DNA from: Catenulispora sp. GP43
Lineage (GTDB): Bacteria > Actinomycetota > Actinomycetes > Streptomycetales > Catenulisporaceae
Direction of reading: 5' to 3'
DNA: 64,000 bases
NCBI RefSeq assembly: GCF_041260665.1
Contig: NZ_JBGCCT010000028.1
Span: forward strand, 62,001-126,000
The position numbers were made by a program, and so were the translations under genes. The notes beneath the pieces were generated by a model. The model worked only from the letters and a program-made list of their open reading frames with translations. It had not been told where the DNA came from and made no database searches. Shown piece by piece: positions 54,047 through 61,745 of this stretch (position 1 is the stretch's first letter; the number at the start of each line of letters is the position of its first letter).

Positions 54047-54907
54047 GTGGCGATGATCTGTGCCGTCAGCTTCACCCGCTACGGCCGTCTCTATTACTAC
54101 GCCCCCGGGCCCATCAGCCCGCGCGTCGGCGACAAGGTGCTGGTCCCCACCTCCGCGGGCCCAGAGGTGGCGGAGTGCATCTGGGCGCCGCAGTGGGTCG
54201 ACACCTATGACGACGCGGAGATCGGCGGCCTGGACGAACTCGTGGGCTTCGCCACCCCGGACGATCTGGCCCGCGACGAGCGCAGCCGGGAGCGCCGGGC
54301 CCGCGCGCGTGTGGTCGCCAAGCGGCAGATCCGCGAGCAGGGACTGCCGATGAAGGTGGTCGGCGTCGACTTCGTGGAGTCGGAGAAGCAGATCACCGTG
54401 TACTTCTCCGCTCCGCAGTACGTGGACTTCCGCGAACTGGTGCGCACGCTCGCCCGGGAGCTGGACGCCCGCATCGAGCTCCGCCAGCTCGGCGCCCGCG
54501 ACGAGGCGCGGATCCAGGGCGGCATCGGGCCGTGCGGACGGGACACCTGCTGCTCGACGTTCCTCAAGGACTTCGAGCCTGTGTCGGTGCGCATGGCCAA
54601 GGACCAGGACCTGCCGGTGAACCCGCTGAAGATCTCCGGGGCCTGCGGGCGGCTTATGTGTTGTCTCAAGTATGAGCACCCGCTCTACGTAGAGACGAAG
54701 GCCAAGGCGCCGGCGCGCGGCGAGAAGGTGGTGACGCCGGAGGGGCCGGGCCGGGTCGTCGGTCTGAACGTGCCCTCGGAGACGGTGAAGGTGCGTCTGG
54801 ACGAGACGGGCAGGACCTGCTCTTGTTCACTCGCATCGGTGTGCGGTTCGCGGCAGGACTACGAGTCCTCCCGTAAGGACGGCTCTATGCGTTGGGACGC
54901 GGAGTGA
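54047..54907 (+). CDS. PSP1-domain protein (stage 0 sporulation protein YaaT-like)
   Basis: A GTG at 54047 with GGGAG six bases upstream starts a 286-residue protein (VAMICAVSFTRYGRLYYYAP). The PSP1 C-terminal domain shows ITVYFSAPQYVDFRELVRTL, GIGPCGRDTCCSTFLKDFEP, and the ISGACGRLMCCLKYEHPLYV pattern. YaaT-like PSP1 proteins take part in RNA decay and phosphorelay control in Bacillus; the Cys pairs may bind metal or an iron-sulfur cluster. In streptomycetes the gene sits with replication genes near tRNA-Thr. Function here is inferred. Confidence 0.93.
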   Translation: MAMICAVSFTRYGRLYYYAPGPISPRVGDKVLVPTSAGPEVAECIWAPQWVDTYDDAEIGGLDELVGFATPDDLARDERSRERRARARVVAKRQIREQGLPMKVVGVDFVESEKQITVYFSAPQYVDFRELVRTLARELDARIELRQLGARDEARIQGGIGPCGRDTCCSTFLKDFEPVSVRMAKDQDLPVNPLKISGACGRLMCCLKYEHPLYVETKAKAPARGEKVVTPEGPGRVVGLNVPSETVKVRLDETGRTCSCSLASVCGSRQDYESSRKDGSMRWDAE

Positions 54908-55039
54908 TCGCATAACCCTACTTCCCCTACCGGCTGTGACATGGTGTGGAATCGGACGTTTCTGGATAGCTAGTCACAAACGATGCACACCGCTCGCGCC
55001 GCGCACTGCGCATCCCGCGCTGTAGGAGGAGACCTGCCC

Positions 55040-56653
55040 GTGAAACCCAGTCCGACCGCACGGCGGGCCCTCGCGGTCGCCACCGCCGGCCTTCTCCTGA
55101 CCACTGGGTGCGGCGGGAGTTCGCACGCGTCGCAGAAGCCTTCGGCCCCGGGGGGACTCGGGACCTCGGGAAGCACCTCCGCCAACGCCCCCGCGGCGGC
55201 CGCCACCGAAGCCGTCCCCGCGGACCTGCAGCAGTTCTACGACCAGAAGCCGAACTGGACGTCCTGCACGTCGGAGAGCAGCGGTCCCGGCTGGACGTGC
55301 GCGAAGATCACGGTGCCGCTGGACTACTCGGACCCGGCCAAGGGCACGACGTACATCATGGCGACCCGCAAGGCCGCCACCGGCCCCGCCGACCAGAGGG
55401 TGGGCGCCCTGCTGCTGAACCCCGGCGGCCCGGGCGGCGCCGGCATCGCCTACGCGCAGGACCCGAGCGTCGTCACCAAGAACGTCGCGGCGCACTACGA
55501 CCTCGTCGGCTTCGACCCCCGCGGCGTCGGCCAGTCGGACCCGATCCGCTGCCTGTCGGACGACACCGCGGCCATGGACGAGTTCGTCTCGGCGGACCCG
55601 ATGCCCCGCACCGACGCCCAGGTGGCGGAGGTCGTGAAGGAGTCCCAGGCGATCGGCAAGGCGTGCGAGCAGAAGTCGGCCCGCCTCCTGCCCTACGTCG
55701 GCACCCCCAACGCGGCCCGCGACATGGACGTCATCCGCGCCGTGGTCGGCGACACCAAACTCCACTACCTCGGCAAGTCCTACGGCACCTACCTGGGCGC
55801 GGTCTACGCGGGCCTGTTCCCCCACAACACCGGACGCCTGGTCCTGGACGGCGCCATCGACCCGACCCTGACCGCCAAGCAGATGAACATCGCCCAGGCC
55901 CAGGGCTTCGAGAAACTGATCCGCGAATTCGCCGCCGACTGCGTCACCCAGTCCGGCTGCCCCCTCGGCACAGACGGCACCACCGCCGTCGACAAGCTGA
56001 TGACCTACCTCCAGTCCCTCCAGGACCACCCCGTCCCCACCCACGACGCCAACCGCACGGTGAACTACGCCCTGGGCCTCACAGCGGTCCTGCAGGTGAT
56101 GTACGTCCCGCAGTACTGGGGCGACCTCCGCGACGCCCTCAGCGCCGCCATGAACGGCGACGGCACCCGCCTCCTCCAGTGGGCGGACCTCTACAACGAC
56201 CGCACCGACAGCACCTACGACAATCAGACAGACGCCAACATCGCCATCAACTGCCTCGACCGCCCCGACCCCGACGCCGAGAACGCCCAGCAGATCGAGA
56301 ACAAAGAGGTCCCGGACTACAAGTCCCAAGCCCCCCTCCTCGGCGAAATGCTCGCCTGGGCCGACCTGTCCTGCGCCACCTGGCCCGTGAAACCCCAATC
56401 CGCCCCGGCCCCCATCACAGCCGCCGGCAGCGCCCCCATCCTCGTCGTCGGCACCAAGGACGACCCCGCCACCCCCTACCCCTGGGCCCAGGGCCTGGCC
56501 AAACAACTCCAGAACGGCCACCTCCTCACCTTCAACGGAAGCGGCCACACGGCGTACACCCGAGGCTCCCAGTGCATCGACAACGCAGTCGACGCCTACC
56601 TGCTCCAAGGCACAGTCCCCCCGGCAGGGATCACTTGTGACGTCAGCCCCTAG
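55040..56653 (+). CDS. Secreted lipoprotein serine peptidase, tripeptidyl aminopeptidase-like (alpha/beta hydrolase)
   Basis: A GTG at 55040 nine bases after AGGAGGA gives 537 residues. A lipobox (LLLTTGC) follows the signal helix. The alpha/beta-hydrolase domain shows LLLNPGGPGGAGIAYAQ (oxyanion), YDLVGFDPRGVGQSDP, nucleophile elbow LGKSYGTYLGAVYAGLF (Ser), the acid residue in ILVVGTKDDPATPYPW, and catalytic His in NGSGHTAYTRGSQCIDNAV. This is the streptomycete tripeptidyl aminopeptidase/SlpD-like group. It digests peptides at the cell surface. After about 55700 its codons become strongly C-ending. It is the last chromosomal gene before tRNA-Thr. Confidence 0.92.
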   Translation: MKPSPTARRALAVATAGLLLTTGCGGSSHASQKPSAPGGLGTSGSTSANAPAAAATEAVPADLQQFYDQKPNWTSCTSESSGPGWTCAKITVPLDYSDPAKGTTYIMATRKAATGPADQRVGALLLNPGGPGGAGIAYAQDPSVVTKNVAAHYDLVGFDPRGVGQSDPIRCLSDDTAAMDEFVSADPMPRTDAQVAEVVKESQAIGKACEQKSARLLPYVGTPNAARDMDVIRAVVGDTKLHYLGKSYGTYLGAVYAGLFPHNTGRLVLDGAIDPTLTAKQMNIAQAQGFEKLIREFAADCVTQSGCPLGTDGTTAVDKLMTYLQSLQDHPVPTHDANRTVNYALGLTAVLQVMYVPQYWGDLRDALSAAMNGDGTRLLQWADLYNDRTDSTYDNQTDANIAINCLDRPDPDAENAQQIENKEVPDYKSQAPLLGEMLAWADLSCATWPVKPQSAPAPITAAGSAPILVVGTKDDPATPYPWAQGLAKQLQNGHLLTFNGSGHTAYTRGSQCIDNAVDAYLLQGTVPPAGITCDVSP

Positions 56654-56701
56654 CGTCGGGTACACTCGTGCCCCGGCCCGCGGTGCATGCTGATGGGTCG
56701 G

Positions 56702-56775
56702 GCCTCCTTAGCTCAGTCGGCCAGAGCGACGCACTCGTAATGCGTAGGTCGTCGGTTCGATTCCGACAGGAGGCT
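56702..56775 (+). tRNA. tRNA-Thr (anticodon CGT)
   Basis: A full cloverleaf is present: acceptor GCCTCCT / AGGAGGC, D-arm GCTC-GAGC, anticodon stem ACGCA / TGCGT with loop CTCGTAA (anticodon CGT), variable region AGGTC, and T-arm GTCGG-TTCGATT-CCGAC. The discriminator is T and no CCA is encoded. Its 3' half is the probable integration site of the element that follows. Confidence 0.95.
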
Positions 56776-56780
56776 CTGTC

Positions 56781-56817
56781 AAAAGGCCAGGCCAGACATT
56801 GTCTGACCTGGCCTTTT
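56781..56817 (+). terminator. Terminator after tRNA-Thr
   Basis: AAAAGGCCAGG and CCTGGCCTTTT form an 11-pair stem with a partly paired loop (CAGA-TCTG), ending in a TTTT run. It lies 5 bases after the tRNA and would end its transcript before the integrase gene. Confidence 0.85.
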
Positions 56818-56871
56818 AGCTTGTCGGATACTCATGGCCTGACACTCACCTCCTGATGCTCCACCCCACCG

Positions 56872-56892
56872 CTGTCATGATTTCTGTCATGA
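56872..56892. promoter_or_regulatory. Direct repeats upstream of the integrase gene
   Basis: CTGTCATGA occurs twice (56872-56880 and 56884-56892), 12 bases apart, with a palindromic GTCATGAC in the second. The pair lies about 30-50 bases before the integrase ATG. It could be an operator or an integrase arm-binding site; neither is shown. Confidence 0.4.
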
Positions 56893-56920
56893 CGGGGGTA
56901 CCCAGAGCTATGTTGACGAC

Positions 56921-58288
56921 ATGGCCAAGGGCGGGATCGACAAGCTGAAGACCGGCTGGCGAGCGCGTGTCTACGCCGGCATCAACCCGATCACGAAGAA
57001 GCAGGACTACCTCGTGGGCCCGACCCGGGCGACCGAGGAGGAGGCAGTAGAGGACGCTGCCCGCCTGCTGAAGGAAGCGAAGTCCAGGCGGTCGCCCGAC
57101 CGGTCGGCAACTGTCTCCCACCTGCTCGACAAGTGGATGGAGATCGCGGACCACGAGCTGAGCACCGTCGTCACGAACCGCGGCTACATCGAGCAGAAGC
57201 TGAAGCCGGTCATAGGTGAATACACCGTCCGGCAGTTTCAGGACCGTGTGGACATCCTCGATGAGCTGTACAAGCACCTGCGGGTCTGCTCAAAGCTCTG
57301 CCAGGGCAAGCCGCTGATTGACCACCGGACCAGCCGGCCTCACGACTGCCAGCCGAGGAACAAGAACGGCACACCGAAGGCGAACATGCGGGATTGCCTG
57401 CCGCACGTGTGTAAGCCGATGCCGTCCACCACGGTCATCCGTATCAACGCGATCCTTCAGGCCGCCTACGGCTACGCCATCTCGTGGGGGTGGGCCGACA
57501 GGAACCCCGCCGCCCTCGTGCACAAGCCGAAGGTCACCAAGAAGAAGGCTCCGCCGCACACGCCGCAAGAGGTGGCGGCGCTCATCAACGCGGCGTTCGC
57601 ATACGACGAGGACTTCGGGATTCAGCTCTGGATGTCGGCTATCACCGGCGGCCGGCGCGGCGAGATCATCTCGCTGCGGTGGCGGGACGTTGACCTGGGC
57701 GACGGCCTGATCTGCCTGGACGAGAACTACGTCGTCCGCGACGGAAAGAAGGAGTTCAAGGGCACCAAGACCGATGAGGATCGGTGGATGGCGCTGGACA
57801 GCTTCAGCGTGACCATGCTGTCGGCGCTTAGGGCGCGCCGTGTGGCCGCACTAGTCCTGGTCGGGCTGAAGCTTGACAACGACGCGCACGTCTTCTCTCC
57901 TGAGCCCGACGGCTCAGCCCCGTGGAACCCGGATACCTACACCCACCGCTACGAGCGGCTTGCCGCGAAGGTGGGCGTCACGAAGCCGCTGAAGAACCTC
58001 CGGCACTTCAACGCCACTGAGTTGCTGAGGGGCGGCGTGGACGTTGCCACCGTCGCCGACCGGCTTGGGCATGCCGACGGCGGCGTCACCACGCTGCGGT
58101 TCTATGCCAGCGGCACCCGGACCGCCGACCAGCGTGCGGCCGAGCAACTGTCGCGGAACCTACAGCTGCACGGCGTCGGCGAGGACAGAGGCGTGGAGCA
58201 GCAGGCACCGCCCCCCACGCCCAAGGCCGACCGCCGACACAAGCGCCGAGTGCTCATGACCGGCAAGGCGGCATCACGCCCCCGGTGA
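56921..58288 (+). CDS. int: Tyrosine recombinase/integrase of an AICE
   Basis: The ATG at 56921 starts a 455-residue integrase. An N-terminal arm-binding part (about 1-55) and core-binding domain (about 60-200) contain a Cys/His-rich insertion (VCSKLCQGKPLIDHRTSRPH and DCLPHVCKP), as seen in several streptomycete AICE integrases. The catalytic domain shows the first Arg in ITGGRRGEIISLRWRDVDLG, the K-beta region FKGTKTDEDRW, LKNLRHFNATELLRGGVDVA (second Arg; the box I His is Lys here) and ADRLGHADGGVTTLRFYASG with the nucleophile Tyr. It faces away from the tRNA, with its 5' end next to the attachment site. No strong ribosome site is visible. Confidence 0.93.
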   Translation: MAKGGIDKLKTGWRARVYAGINPITKKQDYLVGPTRATEEEAVEDAARLLKEAKSRRSPDRSATVSHLLDKWMEIADHELSTVVTNRGYIEQKLKPVIGEYTVRQFQDRVDILDELYKHLRVCSKLCQGKPLIDHRTSRPHDCQPRNKNGTPKANMRDCLPHVCKPMPSTTVIRINAILQAAYGYAISWGWADRNPAALVHKPKVTKKKAPPHTPQEVAALINAAFAYDEDFGIQLWMSAITGGRRGEIISLRWRDVDLGDGLICLDENYVVRDGKKEFKGTKTDEDRWMALDSFSVTMLSALRARRVAALVLVGLKLDNDAHVFSPEPDGSAPWNPDTYTHRYERLAAKVGVTKPLKNLRHFNATELLRGGVDVATVADRLGHADGGVTTLRFYASGTRTADQRAAEQLSRNLQLHGVGEDRGVEQQAPPPTPKADRRHKRRVLMTGKAASRPR

Positions 58289-58307
58289 GCAGGACGGCGC
58301 CGGCCGA

Positions 58308-58733
58308 CTACGCCAAGAGCTGCACGCCATCGTGCGTTCGGATCTGGGGCTGCCCGTCGTAGGAGAGCGCGTCGAGCAGCCGGACAGCCATCGTCGGCGC
58401 CATGAGCGTCTCGATCTCGGATGGAAGGATCCAACGAACCTCGGTGGTCTCCTCGGACAGCGTCTCGGCCCCGCCGACCTGGCGACAGCGGAAGAAGAGC
58501 GCAACGACTCCGACCTTCATGTTCTTGTACACGCCGGTCAGGGCGACCGGCTCAGCCTCGATGCCGGTTTCCTCGCGGATCTCGCGAGCCAGGCCGGCCT
58601 CGACTGTCTCATCGAGTTCGAGCACCCCGCCGGGCGCTTCCCAGGCTCCGTTGTCGTGCCGTCGAATCGCCAGGACCCGCCCGTCCTCGCGGACGACGGC
58701 GCCGGCGACGCTGACCGAATGCTTGTCTCCCAT
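58308..58733 (-). CDS. Nudix hydrolase, possible Pif-like immunity protein
   Basis: The ATG at 58733 has GGAG eight bases upstream. The 141-residue protein has the Nudix box G-x5-E-x7-R-E-x2-E-E-x-G seen in GGVLELDETVEAGLAREIRE followed by ETG. In pSAM2 the Pif protein that blocks re-transfer between cells contains a Nudix domain, and this gene sits in the matching control block next to the GntR regulator. The immunity role is by analogy; the enzyme might simply hydrolyse nucleotides. It ends 19 bases after the integrase stop, convergent. Confidence 0.85.
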   Translation of the reverse strand: MGDKHSVSVAGAVVREDGRVLAIRRHDNGAWEAPGGVLELDETVEAGLAREIREETGIEAEPVALTGVYKNMKVGVVALFFRCRQVGGAETLSEETTEVRWILPSEIETLMAPTMAVRLLDALSYDGQPQIRTHDGVQLLA

Positions 58734-58751
58734 GGCAGGTTCTCCTTCAGC

Positions 58752-59501
58752 TCAGAATCGGCAGAGTGCGGCGGTGGCGTCGTCGTGGACCTTGCCGCGG
58801 TACTGGCCGGCGGGGGTGGCGCGCTCTTCAGCGCGAACGTCTTTAACCAGCTGGTTAGGTCCGTGGCTGTCCAGGCGCTTCAGGAGGTCGGCCCAGCTTC
58901 GGCCGTACCGCTCGACCAGCCGAGTGATGCCGTCCGTCACGACTGCCGCGCGGTACGCCGCTGACACCGGCACCAACCCGGTCACCGCGTAGTCGGCGGC
59001 GTCGGGTCGGTTGCTGGCGATCCAGAAGCCCCATTCGGTGTTCCGGGCCTGGCTGACCGCCTCGACCCCGTAGGCAGGCAGGTAAGAGGTTCGGTCGTCG
59101 TGGCCGACGACGAGTTCCCCGTCGCGTTGCTCCACGATGACGGCCGAGTCACCGAGCACTGCGTACTCAACGTCCTCAGCACCCCGGCGCAGGATCGCGA
59201 CGGTCGTCGAAGGGCTGTCGCGGTTCGTAAGGTCGCACGTGTCGGCATGGCTAGCCATCGTCGCCTCGATCCCCGACCGCAGCACCTCGACCAGGGGCGC
59301 GGCCTGTTCCGTACTCAGGGTCCGCGCGAGGTGTGTCCCCAGTTGCGCGACCAGCCACGGCACATCGTGGATGCAGCCAGAGTCCACCCCGGCCGGGGCA
59401 GTCGCGCCGTCTAGAACGACGATGTATCGCTCGGTGGCGATCACGAAGTCATCGTTCGGACGGCCGCCGGGCGCAGCCTGACAGGTGTAGGTGACTTCCA
59501 C
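58752..59501 (-). CDS. PP2C-like (PPM family) Ser/Thr phosphatase
   Basis: A GTG at 59501 starts a 249-residue protein (VEVTYTCQAAPGGRPNDDFV). PPM family motifs are seen in order: YIVVLDGATAPAG (metal Asp), VEYAVLGDSAVIVEQRDG (GDS), AAVVTDGITRLVERYG (DG) and KVHDDATAALCRF (DD at the end). The set suggests a metal-dependent phosphatase, with DGAT in place of the DGxG usual in eukaryotic PP2C. Such genes are found in some AICEs but their role in mobility is unknown. It lies between the Nudix and GntR genes, all leftward. Confidence 0.8.
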   Translation of the reverse strand: MEVTYTCQAAPGGRPNDDFVIATERYIVVLDGATAPAGVDSGCIHDVPWLVAQLGTHLARTLSTEQAAPLVEVLRSGIEATMASHADTCDLTNRDSPSTTVAILRRGAEDVEYAVLGDSAVIVEQRDGELVVGHDDRTSYLPAYGVEAVSQARNTEWGFWIASNRPDAADYAVTGLVPVSAAYRAAVVTDGITRLVERYGRSWADLLKRLDSHGPNQLVKDVRAEERATPAGQYRGKVHDDATAALCRF

Positions 59502-59523
59502 AGTTGATCTCGCTTTCGGCCGG

Positions 59524-60291
59524 CTACTCAGGCGCGTCGAATTCGTAGGTGAAGGTGAACCGGTCCCCCGCCATGACGCTCTCGAACACCTCGACAGGCC
59601 CATCCTCGGTGAGAGCGGTCCGGCGCAGTCGTACGACCGGCACCCCGGCGGGCAGTCGAAGGTTCCGAACCTCTTCGGGGGAGGGCATGCGCGCCAGCAG
59701 TTCCTCGCGGAAGCGGATGATCTGATGGCCGGCCTCCTCCAACCGCGCGTAGCTTCCGCCGGGGCCGGTCTTCAGTTCCTTGATCGCCGTCCCCTCGACC
59801 ACTTCGAGCCGGTAGTAGGAATCCGCGAGTTGGTTGGGCTGGTCGCCGACCCATTCACGCCGGCTACGGACGAAGACGGGCGCGCCTTCCGCGATCCCGT
59901 ACAACTCAGCCACCCAGGCCGGCGCGGGCACCTCGCCGAGGTGGAGGACCTCCTGCCTCCACGACAAGCCCGCCGCCTCAGCCTCCGCCTGCTGAGCGGC
60001 GCGGCCGGCGGCCCGCTTGCTGCGGGAGAAGCGGTCCATGCCCACACGCGTTATAAGCGGGGCCTGGCGGACGAAGACACCGCTGCCCTTGCGGCCCTCA
60101 ACCAGGCCTTCAGCCTTCAGAAGGCCGATCGCCTGCTTCACGGTCTGGGAGGCCGTCCCGTACTTCTCGACCAGCTCACGCTCGGACGGAAGCTTCTCCT
60201 TGGGCCCGATGTGTCCGCTGACGATCTCTTCGCGCAGTGCATCGGCGATCTGCCGTGACGACGATCGCGGGTCAGTCGGATCGATACTCAT
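59524..60291 (-). CDS. GntR-family regulator with UTRA domain (KorSA-like)
   Basis: The ATG at 60291 starts a 255-residue protein. The N-terminal winged HTH (about 12-76, SSRQIADALREEIVSGHIGP, LPSERELVEKYGTASQTVKQ, GLVEGRKGSGVFVRQAP) is followed by a UTRA ligand domain (about 100-250, ending VESVMAGDRFTFTYEF-like VFESVMAGDRFTFTYEFDA). In pSAM2, KorSA is a GntR regulator that represses the transfer and replication genes. The repeated GCTAGCTAAGT sites upstream are its likely operators. It is divergent from the excisionase-like gene and probably holds both directions off in the integrated state. Confidence 0.9.
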   Translation of the reverse strand: MSIDPTDPRSSSRQIADALREEIVSGHIGPKEKLPSERELVEKYGTASQTVKQAIGLLKAEGLVEGRKGSGVFVRQAPLITRVGMDRFSRSKRAAGRAAQQAEAEAAGLSWRQEVLHLGEVPAPAWVAELYGIAEGAPVFVRSRREWVGDQPNQLADSYYRLEVVEGTAIKELKTGPGGSYARLEEAGHQIIRFREELLARMPSPEEVRNLRLPAGVPVVRLRRTALTEDGPVEVFESVMAGDRFTFTYEFDAPE

Positions 60292-60300
60292 GGGCCCATC

Positions 60301-60388
60301 CTAGCTACCTCGCTAGCTAAGTCCTTGCGGTGCGTGCAGTTTCCGCGCTAACGTGCAACCAGTGCACCTAGCTAGCTAAGTGGCTAGG
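60301..60388. promoter_or_regulatory. Divergent control region with repeated GCTAGCTAAGT operator-like sites
   Basis: GCTAGCTAAGT occurs twice in the same orientation (60312-60322 and 60371-60381), each flanked by further CTAGCTA or CTAG half sites (60301-60307, 60368-60374, 60384-60387). Between them lies a possible rightward promoter, TTGCGG (60325) and TAACGT (60349) with an 18-base spacer. These are the likely binding sites of the adjacent GntR regulator. Confidence 0.7.
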
Positions 60389-60435
60389 AAGGCATTCGGT
60401 GCGTTGCGCGTCGAAGCCGCACCCACAACAGCAAA

Positions 60436-60482
60436 GCCCCGGTCAGAGGTTCGCAGTGCGCCAACACTGCGCTGACCGGGGC
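60436..60482 (+). promoter_or_regulatory. Nested hairpin in the leader of the rightward early genes
   Basis: GCCCCGGTCAG (60436-60446) pairs perfectly with CTGACCGGGGC (60472-60482), 11 base pairs; inside, CGCAGTG (60452-60458) pairs with CACTGCG (60465-60471). It sits between the operator region and the ribosome site (AGGAGG, about 60498). It could be an attenuator or a protein-binding RNA structure. Confidence 0.7.
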
Positions 60483-60509
60483 GACACCGGACTCTCAGGA
60501 GGAGTTTCG

Positions 60510-60839
60510 ATGCTCGACCAGCGTAGCGAGGCAGCGGTCATTCAGATCGTGCGTTCCGCCCTCTCGCAGATCCCCACCGCCCCCGCGAAGGAGGCGCCGA
60601 AGGGCCTCATGAGCGTGAACGAGGTCGCGAAGGCCTTCGGCGTCTCCCGCGAGACGGTCCGCCGCCTGTGCGTCACGGGCCGTATGCCCGCGCTCGACTG
60701 CGGCTCCGGCGACCAGGCCAACTTCCGCATCCCGCGCGCGTTCGTCGAGCGCGCCATGGGCGAGGTGGAGAACGGCCGCAGCGTCACCATGAGCGACCTG
60801 ACCACCGAGTGGCAGGCCGGTCTGGCGGTGGCGTCGTGA
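60510..60839 (+). CDS. Excisionase-like helix-turn-helix protein
   Basis: The ATG at 60510 follows a strong AGGAGGAG site 6 bases upstream; an earlier frame from 60399 is not used. The 109-residue protein has a MerR/excisionase-type HTH (SVNEVAKAFGVSRETVRRLC, then VTGRMPALDCGSGDQANFRI with the wing), and short helical tail. AICE excisionases (Xis) are of this kind and normally accompany int; here it is separated from int by three leftward genes and heads the rightward operon. Its role as Xis is probable but not certain. Confidence 0.82.
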   Translation: MLDQRSEAAVIQIVRSALSQIPTAPAKEAPKGLMSVNEVAKAFGVSRETVRRLCVTGRMPALDCGSGDQANFRIPRAFVERAMGEVENGRSVTMSDLTTEWQAGLAVAS

Positions 60840-60991
60840 AGGACGTGATGAAGGCGATCCTCGCCGAGATCCGCGAGGGCATGGAAGACGAGTTCTGCGA
60901 CCGCACGTACCTGCTGGAGTCGGTCGAGGAGCAGTTGGCCGGCCTGCTGGAGTACATGGGCGGCGCCGGCGTCGAGGCGGTGGCCGAATGA
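60836..60991 (+). CDS. Small acidic protein of the element
   Basis: A GTG at 60836 overlaps the previous stop by four bases (GTGA). The 51-residue product (KDVMKAILAEIREGMEDEFC, CDRTYLLESVEEQLAGLLEY) is helical and acidic. No family is recognised. It is part of a train of overlapping genes with ordinary coupling. Confidence 0.7.
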   Translation: MKDVMKAILAEIREGMEDEFCDRTYLLESVEEQLAGLLEYMGGAGVEAVAE

Positions 60992-61332
60992 TCGTCCTGG
61001 CCATCGTGGTCGGCACCGTCGGCCTGGTCGTCTATGAGGTGCGCGCGGACCGCCGGGTGCGGCGCTCCACCGCCGGCGCGACGCCGGTCGTGGTAGTGCG
61101 TGGGCTGCGTCCCCGCTGGTGGCGTCTGCTGCTGGCCAAGGCGATCGGATTCGTCGTCTCGGTCGCGTTCTTCGTCGGTGTGGGGCTGGTGGCCGTTCAC
61201 GTGCTGCGCGGCGCATCCACCACCTCGAACCCCGAGCACTCCTGGCCGATGCCGGGAGCCACCTCCACCCCGGACCTGACCCCGATGCACGGCGCGTCCT
61301 CGACTTCCACGACGTCCGGAAAGGGGCGCTGA
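60988..61332 (+). CDS. Small membrane protein of the element
   Basis: The ATG at 60988 overlaps the previous stop (ATGA). The 114-residue product has a first hydrophobic segment (about 2-16, IVLAIVVGTVGLVVYEV), a basic stretch and a second helix (about 52-74, AIGFVVSVAFFVGVGLVAVH), then a Ser/Thr/Pro-rich end. Such small two-helix proteins are common in the early regions of AICEs. Function unknown. Confidence 0.75.
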   Translation: MIVLAIVVGTVGLVVYEVRADRRVRRSTAGATPVVVVRGLRPRWWRLLLAKAIGFVVSVAFFVGVGLVAVHVLRGASTTSNPEHSWPMPGATSTPDLTPMHGASSTSTTSGKGR

Positions 61333-61334
61333 CG

Positions 61335-61745
61335 ATGCCCGACACCTTCGCGATTCAGCACGTGCTGAACGGCTTGCAGGCGGACATCGCCCGCCGCAAC
61401 ACCCTGATCCGTGACCACGTTGCCGCTGCGGCGCGGCTGGAGGCGGACAACGCCACCGACGCCCGTCACGCCGAGGTCGCCGCCGCGCTGATCGAGCAGA
61501 TCAACGCCGACGTTATGGCCGCCGCGTGGGCGCCGACCAACGAGGTCGCCGCCGCCGCGCTGGTGGCCGACAACGTCCTGATCGGCGGCATCCCGCGCCA
61601 GGGCAAGACCGCCTCGCCGCGACTGCTGGCAACGCTCGCCGCCGCCTACGCCTGCCCGGACTGCGGCCACCTCCCCGGCTGCGGCTGCGACTGCTGTCCG
61701 TACCCGATGCCGGCCGTCGCCGAGCTGCAGAACGGCGGTGCGTGA
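61335..61745 (+). CDS. Chimeric element protein with FtsK-like Walker A fragment and Cys-rich tail
   Basis: The ATG at 61335 starts a 136-residue product. Residues about 1-75 are helical with no family. Residues about 78-105 (ADNVLIGGIPRQGKTASPRL) match the Walker A region of AICE FtsK/SpoIIIE-type Tra proteins (GIPRQGKT at 85-92) but the rest of the ATPase, including Walker B, is missing. The C-terminal part has a Cys cluster (ACPDCGHLPGCGCDCCPYPM). The mix suggests that a piece of a Tra gene was joined to another small gene. It overlaps the next gene (TGATG). Confidence 0.65.
   Translation: MPDTFAIQHVLNGLQADIARRNTLIRDHVAAAARLEADNATDARHAEVAAALIEQINADVMAAAWAPTNEVAAAALVADNVLIGGIPRQGKTASPRLLATLAAAYACPDCGHLPGCGCDCCPYPMPAVAELQNGGA

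Noticed and set aside
60399-60509. Upstream extension of the excisionase-like protein
   Set aside because: The extension crosses the hairpin and lacks a ribosome site; the ATG at 60510 has AGGAGG at the right distance.
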